DNA from: Amorphophallus konjac
Taxonomy: Eukaryota > Streptophyta > Magnoliopsida > Alismatales > Araceae
Assembly: GCA_022559845.1 (NCBI GenBank)
Contig: CM040118.1
Location: 442,120,053-442,184,052, forward strand
DNA length: 64,000 nucleotides
Reading direction: 5' to 3'
Under the pieces are notes generated by a model. That model ran no database searches. It worked only from the letters and a program-made list of their open reading frames with translations, and was not told the origin of the DNA. The translations under genes were made by a program, and so were the position numbers. Shown one piece after another: positions 32,113-44,603 of the stretch; the stretch's first letter is position 1, and each line of letters opens with the position of its first letter.

Positions 32113-34455
32113 TGTTGGCCAATATGACAATCTACGTGGACAAGAAGGGGGGGTTGAATTGTCCCCCAAACGACATTATCGATTTTAAACAATATGCGGA
32201 ATTAACGAGATTGATGAAAAACAAGTTGAACAGAAATAAATCTAGTTCACTCAATCTCTTGGAGCACACTCGAATGTGTTGGAATGAGAAAATGCGTAAG
32301 CAAGCAACCACAGGACACAGGGAGTTTAAGGTGGTTTGGGACCACGACGGGCTCCCTACGTCCACCCCTCACCGAACTGGTGAGGCTTCACTTGCTTCAC
32401 AACGAAGCACACGGAGAAAATCTCCAACACACACGGAGACTTCGTCTCCACAACGATCCAACTAGGGGATCAAACCACACACACGACCGTACATAATCGA
32501 TCACACACACGCAACATTATCATGTTCAGAAATGAAGGAAAATACATCAAGAAAGCTCAAAACAAAGATTAAACATGGAAAGCATCATGAATCATCAAGA
32601 GAAATGAGATCTGGGATGCCTTATCTTAGGCTGGAGGCGGATAGAAGATACTTCGCTGGTTCCACAAGAGAGGAGGATGAAACTCGAGGAAAACCGAGCC
32701 GCCGGTGCTTTCTCCTTAAAGAACCGGCCACGACATCTCCTCAGCTCTAGCCGTCCTCCCTTTCCTTTTCACCCTTTCCTTGCCCTACAAGATAGAAAGA
32801 TAGCACATTAGGGTCTATTCTCCCCAAATTCGGAGCTCACAAGGATATATATAGAGGGGTGGGGGAAAGACACATAAAACCCTCCAAAAGTGCGTTAGAA
32901 ACACCCTAATAACAATAGGAACTAATGGGGGGTAGTATGGTAATGTTTAGAAAGGTTTTCACTAGGTTTCGAATGCTCCCGAAAATCCCATGCCGGAAGG
33001 GTCGACCCTCGGGCTTAGAGAGGGCAGCTGGGCACAAAAGAAACACCCAGCACTCAGGGGCCGACCCTTGGCAGTGGGTCGACCCCGACAGACATGCTAC
33101 ATATTGCAACTTCTTTCCAGCCCAGAACATCTAAAGGTCGACCCTATGGGTCGACCCCTACAGTAGGGGTTAGAAAAACCTATTAAAATACCATTGATTC
33201 ATGGAAAAACAAATTAATAAATATTATCATAATCCCATGATGATCAACCATGAATATTTACCCTGAAACACATGATAAAACAAGGGGTTAGATCATAATC
33301 AAAATATAAGCATCAAATATGTCACTTTCAACAAGATCACTCAAATATTATTCAATGAACCCACTTTAGCATGATTTTTTTTTCTATCCTCAACCAACCA
33401 AAACATATTTAACCATATGCAAAGTCATGGAAGCTTTAATATGAAATTAGCATTCTTGAATCTTTCACAAGCTCAACAACAAAAAGCTTCAATACTCCAA
33501 GAAGTATATGCATGAAGGCATTTTCAAATCACCAAATCCTCAAGCAAAAATGCAGTCATTAAGACATGTATTTACTATACATGAAACCCATTCAAGACAA
33601 ATACTTCAAAACTCATGAAGCAAGATAAGACCCAAAAGTCACCAAGACTAAAACCCCATATGAATATGCATGAAACACTTTCATTGCAATGACATCTCAT
33701 AGAAGATGTTCATGAAAGCAACCCAGATTTTTAGCCAAAGCTTAAATCACTTGAACATGCATGTTATTAACACATGTAGGCATCAAACACCTCATTTTCA
33801 CAATGTGAGCAAATTTTGCATAAATGATCATCCATGAAGCTTAAGATAAGGTTTCTTCATAAAAACTTGACACATGCAAATCATCCACACATAAAACCAT
33901 GTGAAGTCAAGTTAAAACCCAAACTTCTCAAAACTCCCATTTACACTATGGAATGAATCATATTCATGAAATTGAAGTACTAATGAAATGTTTCAAGAAA
34001 GTGATATACATGAAGGCACAATTTGACATATATGATGTGGACACTTGTTGCTTTCACAAATGCACGCATGATATGCATGAAATTCAACCACACAATTTTT
34101 CAAACTATTTGATCAAGATTAAAGCCAAAATAATCATCAAGACTCAAATCCACATGATCAAATATCTAACGGCATATTCAAAGCATATCAGTTCAAGTCA
34201 ACTTCCCTTGAAGGATAAGTTGACTTGCTTTAATCTCTAAAAGGTCCAAGTTGAAAATGCCACCAAAAGTTGACTTCCTTTGCATCAAGAATCAACTTTA
34301 ATCATCATAGGTCATTTCATTGATTCTGCAAAACAAGTCCATTAAAGTATGAGACCATTGGTTAGCATTCTTCAATGAACTTACTTAAATACAGATACAC
34401 ACAAGATTTGTCATCATTGAAACTTAACTACAAAAATCAACTAGGGGATCAAACA
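32113..34455 (-). repeat. Copia-1 5' LTR (minus strand), 2343 bp
   Basis: On the minus strand it starts TGTTTGATCCCCTAGTTG at 34455 and ends at 32113 just before the primer site. It contains the SIRE-like early word AATGATGACAAA. The 3' part resembles the copia-2 LTR (ggtggtt...acg...ctccctacgtccacccctc). The block caactaggggatcaaac occurs at both 32459 and 34438, inside the LTR and at its edge. The outer edge lies within copia-2 RNase H, so copia-1 inserted there. No genes are seen inside; 33140-34440 is A/T-rich. Confidence 0.75.
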
Positions 34456-36450
34456 ACTGACAGTACCCACTAGTACTTTTACGATCTACAATACATCCGG
34501 CATAATCTGCATCGGTGTATGCAATCAAATCAAATGAACTACCGATGAAAAACCACAAGACAAGGTCTATGGTCCCAATTAAATATCAAAAAATACATTT
34601 AATAGCCATTAGAGGAGATTCTTTCGGGCATGACTGAAAGCGAGCACATAGACATACACTGAATTGAATGTCAGGGCAGCATGCTGTGAGATACAGTAGT
34701 GATCTGATCATACCTCGAAACAGCGTAGGATATACTATTTTACCATTTTCATCTTTGTCTAACTTCGAGGTTGTGGCCATTGGAGTTGACAAGGGTTTTG
34801 CTTCAGCCATCCCAAATTTCTTTAACAGCTCCAGCGTGTACTTAGCTTGATTGATGAAAATGCCCTCGGGTGTTTGCTTCACCTGCAATCCAAGAAAGAA
34901 GTTCAGTTCACCCATTAAGCTAATCTCAAATTCTCCTTGCATGATTTCTGTAAATTCTTCACATAAGACATTGTTAGTAGCTCCAAAAATAATGTCATCT
35001 ACATATACTTGAACTACTAATATGTCTTTACCTGATTTTCTCGTGAAGAGTGTTTGGTCAACCTTACCTTTTTTGAAGCCATTTTCCATGAGGAATGAAG
35101 TAAGCCTTTCATACCATGCCCTTGGTGCTTGCTTTAACACGTACAAGGTCTTTTACAACTTGTACACATGCTTTGGATGCTTTAAATCTTCAATCCTTGG
35201 AGGTTTCTCTACAAAAATATCCTCCTTGATGTAATCGTTAAGAAATGCAGATTTAACATCCATTTGATATAGTTTAAAGTTCAATGAGCAAGCATAGGAC
35301 AGTAAAATCCGGACTGCCTCTAGTCTAGCAACCGGTGCAAAAGACTCATCAAAATTAATACCCATCTCTTGGCTATACCCTTTGGCTACAAGCCGGGCCT
35401 TGTTCCTAACAACTAATCCCGTATCATTTAACTTATTTCTGAAAAGCCAACGACTTCCAATTGTGGGATGATTCTTGGGACGCGGCACGAGAGTCCACAC
35501 TTTGTTTCTTTCGAACTGGTGGAGCTTCATGCATAGCCTGAATCTAAGATTCATTTTGAAGAGCTTCATGAATATCCTTAGGCTCTTCTTGTGAGATTAA
35601 GGCTATCAAATCCTCTTCTTCTACTTGTCTTAGTGAAGACCTAGTTCTTACCCCATCTCCAGAATTACCTATGATGTTTTCAGCGGGGTGATCTTTTAAG
35701 ATTGTGGAGGAACTTGGCAACTCCGTGTGTTGCACTTGCTGGTCTTGAAGTGTCTCAATAGACGGATCTTCATCGCTTTCATCCTTGCTGGAGGTTACTT
35801 CCATTGGTTCATCCTTAGCTCCAGCATCAGTTGGATTTTTAGGAGCTTCACCTACATCCAAAGTTGGAATTGATTGATTGGTAAATTTTAGTTCAGATTC
35901 ATCAAAGATAACATGAGAACTCTCTTCAATATCTAAATTCCTTTTATTAAACAATCTGTAGGCTCTAGAATTAAGTGCATAACCTAGGAAAATTCCTTTG
36001 TCACTTTTCTAATCAAACTTTTCTAAATTTAACTTACCATTATTCAGAACATAGCAAGGGCATCCAAACGGTTTGAGATGGAAAATATTTTGTTTAATAC
36101 CCTTGTAAAGCTCATATGGGGTTTTCATCAGAATGGCCTTACCATTGCCCTGTTGATGATGTAGCATACTGTACTTACTGCCTCAGCCCAAAAATATTTG
36201 GGTAGGGAGTTTTCACTTAACATGGTTCGTGCCATGTCTATCAAGGTCTATTTTTTCTCTCCACTACTCCATTTTGTTGAGGCATCATTGGTGATGAGAA
36301 ATTGTGTGTGTATCTTTGCTCTTGGTAGAAGCTGCTGAACTCATTGTTCTCAAATTCACCACCATGATCACTTTGAATTGTGGTGATGAGATAACCCCTA
36401 TCATTCTGGATTTTTCTGCAAAACACTTGAAACTCCATCAAGGTATCATT
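34456..36450 (-). pseudogene. Copia-2 integrase C-terminus, reverse transcriptase and truncated RNase H
   Basis: Integrase motifs are at 36441-36241 (TTIQSDHGGEFEN, PMMPQQNGVVERKNR: the second Asp and the Glu of the DDE triad). An acidic integrase tail runs through 35954-35544. RT covers 35569-34586 ([46 protein letters not shown], and the catalytic YVDDIIFGA near 35000). RNase H begins (DADYAGC, DRKSTSG) and is cut at 34456 by copia-1. Stops and frame breaks occur near 36241 and 35150. This belongs to the Ty1/copia order (integrase before RT). It is non-functional here. Confidence 0.88.
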
Positions 36451-36499
36451 TTTATTGGCTAAAAATAGTACCCATGTAAATATGGAGTAATCATCAACA

Positions 36500-37178
36500 A
36501 TTATAAATCCATAAGATCTTCCTCCTAGACTAGATGTCCTAGTCGGACCAAAGAGAGGTGCAGCAGTTCTAGAGGCCTAGCGGTAGAAATAATATTTTTA
36601 TTTTTGAAAAAGATATGTGTTTGCTTACCCTTAGTGCAAGCCTCACAGATCTTATCACTTTCAAATTTTAATTTAGGCAATCCATTTACCAAGTCATGTA
36701 TAGACAATTTGGAGATTACTCCAAAACTAGCATGACCTAGTCTTCGATGCCATAGCCATGTATTGTCGTGATTATTTTCTATCAAACACACATCATCACC
36801 GGCAACATCATCAAGATAAATAGTATAGACATTATTAATCCTTTTGCCGATGAATCTGATTTCATTAGAGATTTTATTCATGACAAGACAGTGAGTTTCA
36901 TCAAAAATAATTTTAAAGCCCTTGTCGCATAATTGGCTTATGCTTAGCAGGTTGTGATTCAAGCCTTTCATTAAAAGAACATTTTCAATCAAGGTTTCAG
37001 AATTCTTACCTATGTTGCCGATCCCAATGATTTTACCTTTATCTTTGCCTCCAAAAGCAACTGAACCTCCATCCTTGTCTTGCAGTGTAGCGAACACCTT
37101 CTTATCCCCTGTCATATGCCTTGAACGGCCGTTGTCCAGGTACCATTTGCTCCCCCCAGCTTCAAGACATATCTGCAA
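36500..37178 (-). pseudogene. Copia-2 protease and GAG-pre-integrase region
   Basis: The frame at 37178 downward has the protease active-site region WYLDNGRSRHMTGDK, where the family form is D-S-G-C-S-R-H-M: Ser to Asn and Cys to Arg are seen here. Next is MKGLNHNLLSISQLCDKG, then the pre-integrase zinc region TWLWHRRLGHASFG and ICEACTKGKQ. The catalytic Asp itself is kept. The region separates gag from the integrase core, where the first catalytic Asp region near 36480-36520 is poorly preserved. Confidence 0.8.
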
Positions 37179-37295
37179 GAAACAACATTCTCATCCAATT
37201 GATTTTGGTACCCAAACCAATTTGGGTCCGTAGGAGTTAGTCCAGTTCTGTGCATATCTTTTTTTGGTCCAAATGGCATGATTTATTTGATTATT

Positions 37296-39005
37296 TTATT
37301 TGAACCAACAATTAGCAATAACATGTCCAAATCTACCACAATGAAAGTAATTAACACTTGAAAATCTTCTTTGGAATTGACGTGGTTTAGGTTGAACATG
37401 TTTTGGCTTGGAGTGAGAACATGAAGCACAGTTGTTTTCTTTTTCATGAACATAGGATGTAGTGATCTTATGCTCAAAGGATTTTTTGTTTTTGGGACTG
37501 TATTCCAATCCTTCCTTTTGGAAGTTAGCCTTGACTCCCAACAAATTGTCTAAGTTTTGTTTGCCTTTGACAAACCTAGACAGAGTGGACTGAAGTTCAG
37601 CCACTTCTTTAACCAAACTCACGTGTTTCTTTTCAAGTTCTGAATTTGTGAATTTCAGAACCTCTTCTTCATTTTTATATTTTTTAAAATATTTTTCCAT
37701 TTCAGATAATTTGCACATCAATTCTTCTTGATTTTTCTCACTGGCTGAGATTGTTTGTAACAAACTTTCTTTTTCTTCAGTTAACTCGAACCATTCTTGT
37801 TCTAGTTTCTCAAACTTCACATAAATATCCTCATGTGTTAAATCATCAATCTTCTTTTTGAGAGTTTTATTTTCAGATCTGATTTTTCTTTATTTTGTAT
37901 ATAGCTTTTCATATTCTGACTCCCATTGTTCATTTGAAATAAAGTTAGGGTCAGAATTTACCTCCGTTGAATCATCTTTATGTTCCATGAGACACAAGCT
38001 CTCCACTAGCTCTTGGATCTCCTCGTAGGACGTTACGTCCTCTTCGTCGCTCCATGTGTCGACCATTACTTGGGATTTCTTGAGCTTGTCCTTCTAAAAT
38101 TTCCTCTTTAGATCTTGACACTCTCCTCTCATGTGTCCGAGTTTCTTGCATTCATAACAAATGACATTATTGGGCTTGCTCGGCTTGCCCTTGGTTTGAA
38201 CGGGCTTCCTTTGCCCCTTTCTGAAATTACCTTGGAAATTTCTCTTCTTTCTCAAAAATCTCTTTACTTGGCGAGTTATCATGGCCAAGTCTTCTTCTTC
38301 ATTGCTTCCCTCGTTGGATTCTTCTTCTTGGAATTCATCATCAGATTGGTGAGCTTTCAATCCCACCACTTTCTTCTTCTTCATTTCTTCCTCAGCTGTT
38401 CTCCTCATGTTTATCTCATAGGTCATGAGTGACCCTATGAGCTCATCCAGAGAGAGTGTGGATAAATTTTTGAGTCTTTAATAACAGTGGCCTTAGTGTG
38501 CCATGCTGGTGGAAGTGATCTCAAAACCTTCCTCACAAGATCAGAATTTGTGTGCTCCTTCCCAACGCTTTTGAGACCATTTGTGATCTCAGTTAACCTC
38601 GCGAAGATCTCTGAGATGGTTTTTTCAGATTTCATTTTGAATAGCTCATAGTCTCTGACAAGTAAATTGGCCTTGGTCTCCTTGACCTCTGAGGTTCCCT
38701 CATATATGAGCCGCAACTTGTCCCACATCTCCTTCGCTGAACTACACATGGATACACGAGAAAACTCATTAGGATGTATAGCACATTACATAATATTCAT
38801 ATCATTAAAATTTACAGTGCATTTCTTAATTTCCTCCGGTGTCCATTTTTCTTCGTCATCCGAGAGTTTATACGGACCCTTGTCCACAACCCTCCAGATC
38901 TCATACTCTTGGGCTCTCAGAAAGACGTGCATTCTATTTTTCCAATAGGAGTAATTCGAGCCATCGATATGGCGGACGATGGATGGAATGACCCTCAGAC
39001 ATCAT
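37296..39005 (-). pseudogene. Copia-2 gag (SIRE-like, with coiled coil and zinc knuckles)
   Basis: The start codon is at 39005-39003, with a second ATG next to it. GSNYSYWKNRMHVFLRAQ follows after a frame shift near 38970, then MWDKLRLIYEGTSEVKE at 38726. A CCHC knuckle CYECKKLGHMRGEC lies near 38140. A long Glu/Lys-rich coiled coil runs 37820-37560. A second knuckle-like YFHCGRFGHVIANC near 37320 has lost its first Cys. The long gag with a coiled coil fits the SIRE/Maximus lineage. Frame breaks at about 38435 and 38000 and a stop near 38790 make it inactive. Confidence 0.85.
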
Positions 39006-39071
39006 ACGCTTGTATGCCATTGATCTGGATCTTACTCTAGATCGTTAGATCTGAAGGAAATAGAGTCTTGG

Positions 39072-39083
39072 CTCTGATACCAA
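39072..39083 (-). other. Copia-2 primer-binding site
   Basis: TGGTATCAGAGC on the minus strand, one base from the LTR edge at 39085. Confidence 0.88.
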
Positions 39084-39084
39084 T

Positions 39085-40498
39085 TGAAGTCCCATGATCA
39101 ATGGTCCCAAGAGGGGGGTGAATTGGGTGATTAGAAATTTAACTAAATTTTAGCCGATTTAAAACAAGTATGATGAACAAGCTACTTTCAACTTTAGATC
39201 TGATGCAGTGAAGAATAAATCTGACAAGATTAACCACCACAATAGATCTTTGGTACTAGGCGAAGTTACAGAATCTGAGGATTCTCTCGCGCAAGGTGTT
39301 ATCTTCTAGACAATACTAACCTTGTCGATCCGAACCCACCTTTTGATATACCAGAAATCTAGTGTGAAGTTATTGAACTACGCTAGATGTAATGCAAGGG
39401 AGACAAATGATTTAACTACGCAAGCATGCACAGAACAGAGATAGGAGAGAAGGATCAAACCACACAAGAAATAACAATTTTTAGGTGGTTCGGATGCAAC
39501 GACGGCAACCTACATCCACCCCTCACGATTTGTGAGGATTCACACACTATCTTGCAAAGGATTACAAGATCAACACACACACACACTTGTGGAGAGTTCG
39601 GAACTCCCACGATGGTGCACACTCACCGAACCACACACGGATATGAAAGATCCAAGACACACACACACATAGATCTAAGCAGATCCACACACACTAGAAT
39701 ATTTAGAGATTACAATAAGCAAACACTTGAAGTTCAAGAATTCTGGAAGAAGAAACACAAAAGAGAATTACAGATTCAAGCTCCCCCTGAATGAATGAAG
39801 AGGATTTTAGATGCAGCTTGATCTCTACTTGACTTGGGTTGATTGACATCAGATTTTGCTTGAGAAGCTTGAAGATAGATGAAGAAGTTCTTGCACGAAA
39901 CACTGTTCACGGAGCTACAGTGGCAGCACTCTTTCTCCCCTTGATAGCCTCTTTGATCTCCCTTGAGTGATTAGGGTTTTTGACCCCAAAGTGATGTTTT
40001 TATAGATCTTGGATGGTTAAGAGACAAGCCAGGAACCAGATCCACAAATCATGGCATGTCTGGTGACTTTGGGATTAAACAAACCAAAAGAAAGGGGCTT
40101 TTCACGTTGAAGAACACAAAGTCAAGAATTGCTGCCTCGAAGCTGGCAGTCGACCGAACGACATGGGGCAATCGATCAAAATTTTACAGAATTGAGGCTT
40201 TCAACGCTGGGAAAACCGGTTGACTGGCCCCTGACCGGTGGTCTACCGCTAGCTGGAAAACCTGCATTTTTAAGAGAGTTAGCCAATAAATCATAATCTG
40301 TGAACGAATCATTTTATGACCATATCTTGTTCCAATCAATATGAGTTGGTTGAGCTTATCTTGGACATTTCTTGAACCAAGGTGGATTTAGGCATTTGCT
40401 TACTTAAGGATGACTTTGAGAGTGGTTTAAGCTAGTTATTACTTAAGTTGTAATACCGGGGTTTTGTTATCATCAAAATCATCTGGAGAGACTCAACA
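39085..40498 (-). repeat. Copia-2 5' LTR (minus strand), 1414 bp
   Basis: The minus strand begins TGTTGAGTCTCTCCAG at 40498, with the SIRE-like early word TTTTGATGATAACAAA, and ends at 39085 before the primer site. CA-repeat tracts occur at 39565-39690. The partner 3' LTR is missing. No genes are inside. Confidence 0.8.
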
Positions 40499-42049
40499 GA
40501 GGGGAGAGATGGGGGGGTGGCCCACTCTCTTGGTTAGAGAGAGAGACGGGTAGGTGGTGAGAGAAGAGAGAGAGAGATAGAGGGTAATGCCCGAGAATTT
40601 TCTAGGATTAAAATATAAATTACTAAGCAATTTAAAGGCTTAATGGGCTATTAATAAGAATTAAGGATTTCTTAAATCCATTTAAAGGCCCTATATTTAT
40701 CAAAGGGCTAATCCCAACTTAAATAGGCCTAAAGACCTAATTCCAAGGCTTATAGACCCAAGCCCATTAATAATTTGGGTAGTTTACATATTTTAATTGG
40801 GATATATACAATAATTAGGGGATAAATGGGGGATAATACGAAATTTGAAAATTTCCAGACTTAATGAAGCCTGGCGGTCTATCGCACGACCGCCAGACCC
40901 ACCCTAACGATCCACCCATGATCGCTAGGCAACCCCAGTTCCATGAATGGGAGAAAACGTGAAAAGCTTAGATCTTCGACGACCCAATCAACTTAGATCG
41001 AAGCTACCTGGCATGGATGACTTTCTAGAACTCTCTAAGGATTAACTCTACTACAATTTATGACTCTACTATCGTGGTGAATCCTATAAATAGAACGTAA
41101 CTTTGACGCATGTGAACCCTAATGTTGGCTCATGATTTTTGAAGGTAAGAAGATGTCTACTCAGGCTGGTCCTTTAGAAGAAATTGTTCTTCATAGTTTT
41201 ATCTAACTTCCCTCAAATTTTCGTGTTAGAAGCCCCAACCGTTGGAGAGCTAGACCCTCTGCAAGTCGCTAGATCACCACAGATTGCACAGGAACCAGTG
41301 CGACGGCTCAGTGAAGATAAGGAAAATAGAAGCCCTAAACGAAGTATTTAGAAGTTGTGTCTTTGGAACTTTCTATCCCCCTTCGGATCTTCTATCTACC
41401 CTCCAATTTTCATGGATTTAGGTCAAGAGGATCGAGGGATAGAAGTTCGTGAAGTTGTTGTTTTGGCACAGGACATGCAGAACCAGGGCTTCCTTCCAGT
41501 CAGAAATTCAAACTCTAGGAGCACTATCAAAGGTAGGTTATCTCATGAAAAGGCTAAATTAACGTATAGGAGTAAAAGCCCTCTTGTTTCATGAAATTTC
41601 ATACATTGTACACGTTGTATTTGATGTTTTATTATGACTGCGCATATAAGGTTAACATAGCACGCATGAACCTTGTCTCAATAAGAAAAATGATAATTCT
41701 AGTTTATTTCACTCAAAACCATGCATCTCCATGTTTTAATATGGTGTTATCAGGCCATATTTACCTGTTGCTATATTTTGTCATACATCTATCTACCCTA
41801 GATTAGCATGTATTTTTGGTTTTATTGTTGTTTTCAGTAGAAAGGAAGAAACGGTCTTCCGGAGACTGTCCTCTTGCGGTTCTACGATAGACCGCTAGGC
41901 CCTGTCAAACGGTCCTCAAGCGATCGCTTTCATTTTCTAAATTTTGTATTATTGTTAACCCGAAACTTAATGTAGAATAGCCCTATTTATCATATGATAA
42001 GCCTAGTTAATTAGGTCTTACCCCAGTTGTTGACATATTTTCCTACTTT
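40499..42049 (+). repeat. Purine tract and gypsy-type LTR, plus orientation
   Basis: The bases 40499-40582 are almost all purine (gagagaagagagagagagatagaggg) and resemble a polypurine tract. An LTR-like sequence starting taatgcccgagaatttt follows at 40585, with a TATA box (CCTATAAATAG) at 41083-41093. It is related to the reverse LTR at 15015-16556. The exact 3' end is not resolved, and no coding region is recognised. Confidence 0.5.
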
Positions 42050-43787
42050 CCCCTTTTGATTATCCTTTCAACCCCTTCTTCACTAACTAATGTAAAGAAC
42101 TGAACAGTATGTAAATAGCAAGGGGGAAGGATGTGGAGCGTGTGTGTGATCGCCACCAAGGTGCCGAATGTAAACAAGTACACCGTACCTTGAAAAGAGA
42201 GGGGGAGACACTCGCCTAGAATAGCACTGCAGAAATGCGAGGCTCTAAAAGAACTGCTCAGTAGGAGCGCGGTCGCTCGACAGACCGCTCAACAGCGTTG
42301 GGACGAACGCGGGATGAAGATTAGCTGGATGACGGAACGGTTCTGGATCAACCGCTGGAAAGAACTGGACGGTCGATGTTAAGCCGCCCTATTCCTCAAA
42401 CGGACTGATGAAGACCGCTCTACACCGCCAACTTTCAAAACATGGGATCTCTACCTCCACCCTTTCCGAACAGCCAGAAAGAGTGGGCCTCGCGTTAGGA
42501 CGTTGCTGACCTGCAAAATAAAGTGCAAAACACAGAAAGGAACCCAAGATTAATACTGTGAAGTGTAGCAACTATAAAAGAGTGCAGGAAATGAACTAAC
42601 TAACATGAAATGGGGGATACCTGGGAGTTTTTAAACCCTTAGGGGCACCAAAACATAGGAGGATGTGTGTAATGTGATGAGAGAATGAAGAAAAGTAGAT
42701 GGAAGATGGGAGAACGATGCATGCAATGAGAAAATAGACGATGGGACTAGTGAACTAATGACTCAAATAAACAGTGTACTCCCTGAACCGGAGGCCTATG
42801 TGGAAATAGAAGGCCTCCCTCCCTGCCTCGGGTCGCTTAATAATCCGGAAGAGCTTCACTGTTGACCAAAAAAAATCTCCCCCCATTCTCAAAGCTTGAC
42901 TTTAGGGTCTATTTATAGAGCCTAAGAAACCAGCCTCGAAATTAGGGTTTCCAATGAATATTAGCTCAAGATATCAAAAGAAAATCAATAGATAACACAA
43001 TTATCTTCCAACCAATCGAAACGGCACCTCATTTGGTTAAGAAACCACGGAGAAATGGTTGGAACAAGTTAGGGATAACACCACGGATAGAGAGAGAAAA
43101 ACCCTCAATTTTTCAGCTATCGAACCGTTGCGCGGCCACATGATAGACCGCCCAGGCCATTGAACGGTTGTTCACCAGACCGTCCAATCTGTCGGTGGAA
43201 ATTAAATAAATGAGAAATATTATCCAAATATCCATCGAACTGACCGAAGTTTACATCGTTGGACTCTCATGAATTGGGCGGTCCTTAACGGACCACTCAA
43301 CTCATGGAACGGTCAGAGATCAATCGTTCAATGGCTGTCGGTGATAAATCAGAATAAATCATATAATTAGATAATTATCTGAACAGTCAACGAATCTGGG
43401 ACTCTGGGATATGGACGGTCATAAGCATACCGTTCCATGGATCTGGACGGCTGTATATGAACCGTTCAAAAGCTTGTCGGCGGAAATTCAGAAAAATCAC
43501 CTTCATATCCAATAAATAGATAAACGGTTAATCCTCAACCGCTCAGTTACTGAACGGTCATGCGATTGGCCGCGCAATGACTTTATTAACGAAATGTGAT
43601 AAATCAAGCCCAGCCAAGGCCCATTAAGCCCTAAATTGAAGCGGACCGAGCCAGGGAGGGAGGTATCCATAAAATAGGCCCAATAAGCTGCCTGTAAATA
43701 GACCAATGAGTAATGGACAACTCAAGACATAAATAAATGAGAGTAAGAGAAATGACTCAACTTATCGACAAAAAATGGGTGTCAACA
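42050..43787 (-). repeat. LTR-like segment, minus orientation, rich in ACGGTC words
   Basis: The minus strand begins TGTTGACACCCATTTTTTG at 43787, a common plant gypsy LTR start. A TATA box (CTATAAATAG) lies at 42918-42909. The words acggtc and gaccgt recur at least 15 times. The inner end is not identified and no genes are present. Confidence 0.5.
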
Positions 43788-43822
43788 CCAGTTTTAAGTG
43801 ATGTTTTCATACGCTTGGTTAT

Positions 43823-44581
43823 TGAAGAGGCGTGATCTCGTGCTTGTCCTGAGCGGGGTAGATGATCACCTGATAGTGAACTACAAAGAAGGGAAACAGA
43901 TCAGGGGGCCCAGAGATGATTCCTTGGGGTAAACCCTCCGATGCTTAAGTCAGTCGAGCAATGATGGAAGCGATGAAGGGAGGAGGAAGGAGATGCACGA
44001 GATCCCTCTACACCAAGGTGGTGAAGTGGTTCCTGCTCAGGGGGTATAGGTGTGTGCTAGCCCTTACCTTTCGTTGAAGGTAGTCCCAAGTTTATATAGT
44101 GCATTGGCTTCATGAGTCCCGTAAGCTGAGGGGTTTCAGGCGGGCGTTACATCCTCAACGTGGGATCTTTATGGCCTTGAGGGATCATGGGCCCCTTATC
44201 GTCATAAACTTTTACTCATAAAGGGTTCTCAACGGCAGCATGGATAAGCAATCATCGGTCGTCCCGAGCATAAAAGGTGCCAACCCTATCCGGGCGATAG
44301 GCATAGCTCGGATGAGGATAGGTTGGAGTGGGTGCTGAGTGCCTGCCCTTATCCCGGCGAGGGGATAGATCGGGCATGGGTCTTTCTCTGACCTGGCCGA
44401 CGCTCGGGCCTTCCGAGCCTAACGGCCGCCGAGGAAGGGTGTGATCCCGAGTGAACTTATTTGGGCTTTCTTGCTTAAGTGGGCCCTGCGGGGCTGTCAC
44501 TTAGATGAGTTGGGCCTCGTTTGGTCCTGATGGACCTAGTTTGGTCGCTTTCTTGATGGGCTACAGAAATCCCCCTCTCCA
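43823..44581 (-). repeat. Tat-A 3' LTR
   Basis: 759 bp, the same length as its partner. On the plus strand it begins TGAAGAGGCG and ends CCTCTCCA. I see about ten mismatches to the partner in the first 120 bp and fewer later. Confidence 0.93.
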
Positions 44582-44603
44582 CTTGTCCCCCTCCTACTCC
44601 TGA
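44582..44603 (-). other. Tat-A polypurine tract
   Basis: The minus strand reads AGGAGTAGGAGGGGGACAAG directly before the 3' LTR start TGGAGAGG, the expected place for plus-strand priming. Confidence 0.8.
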
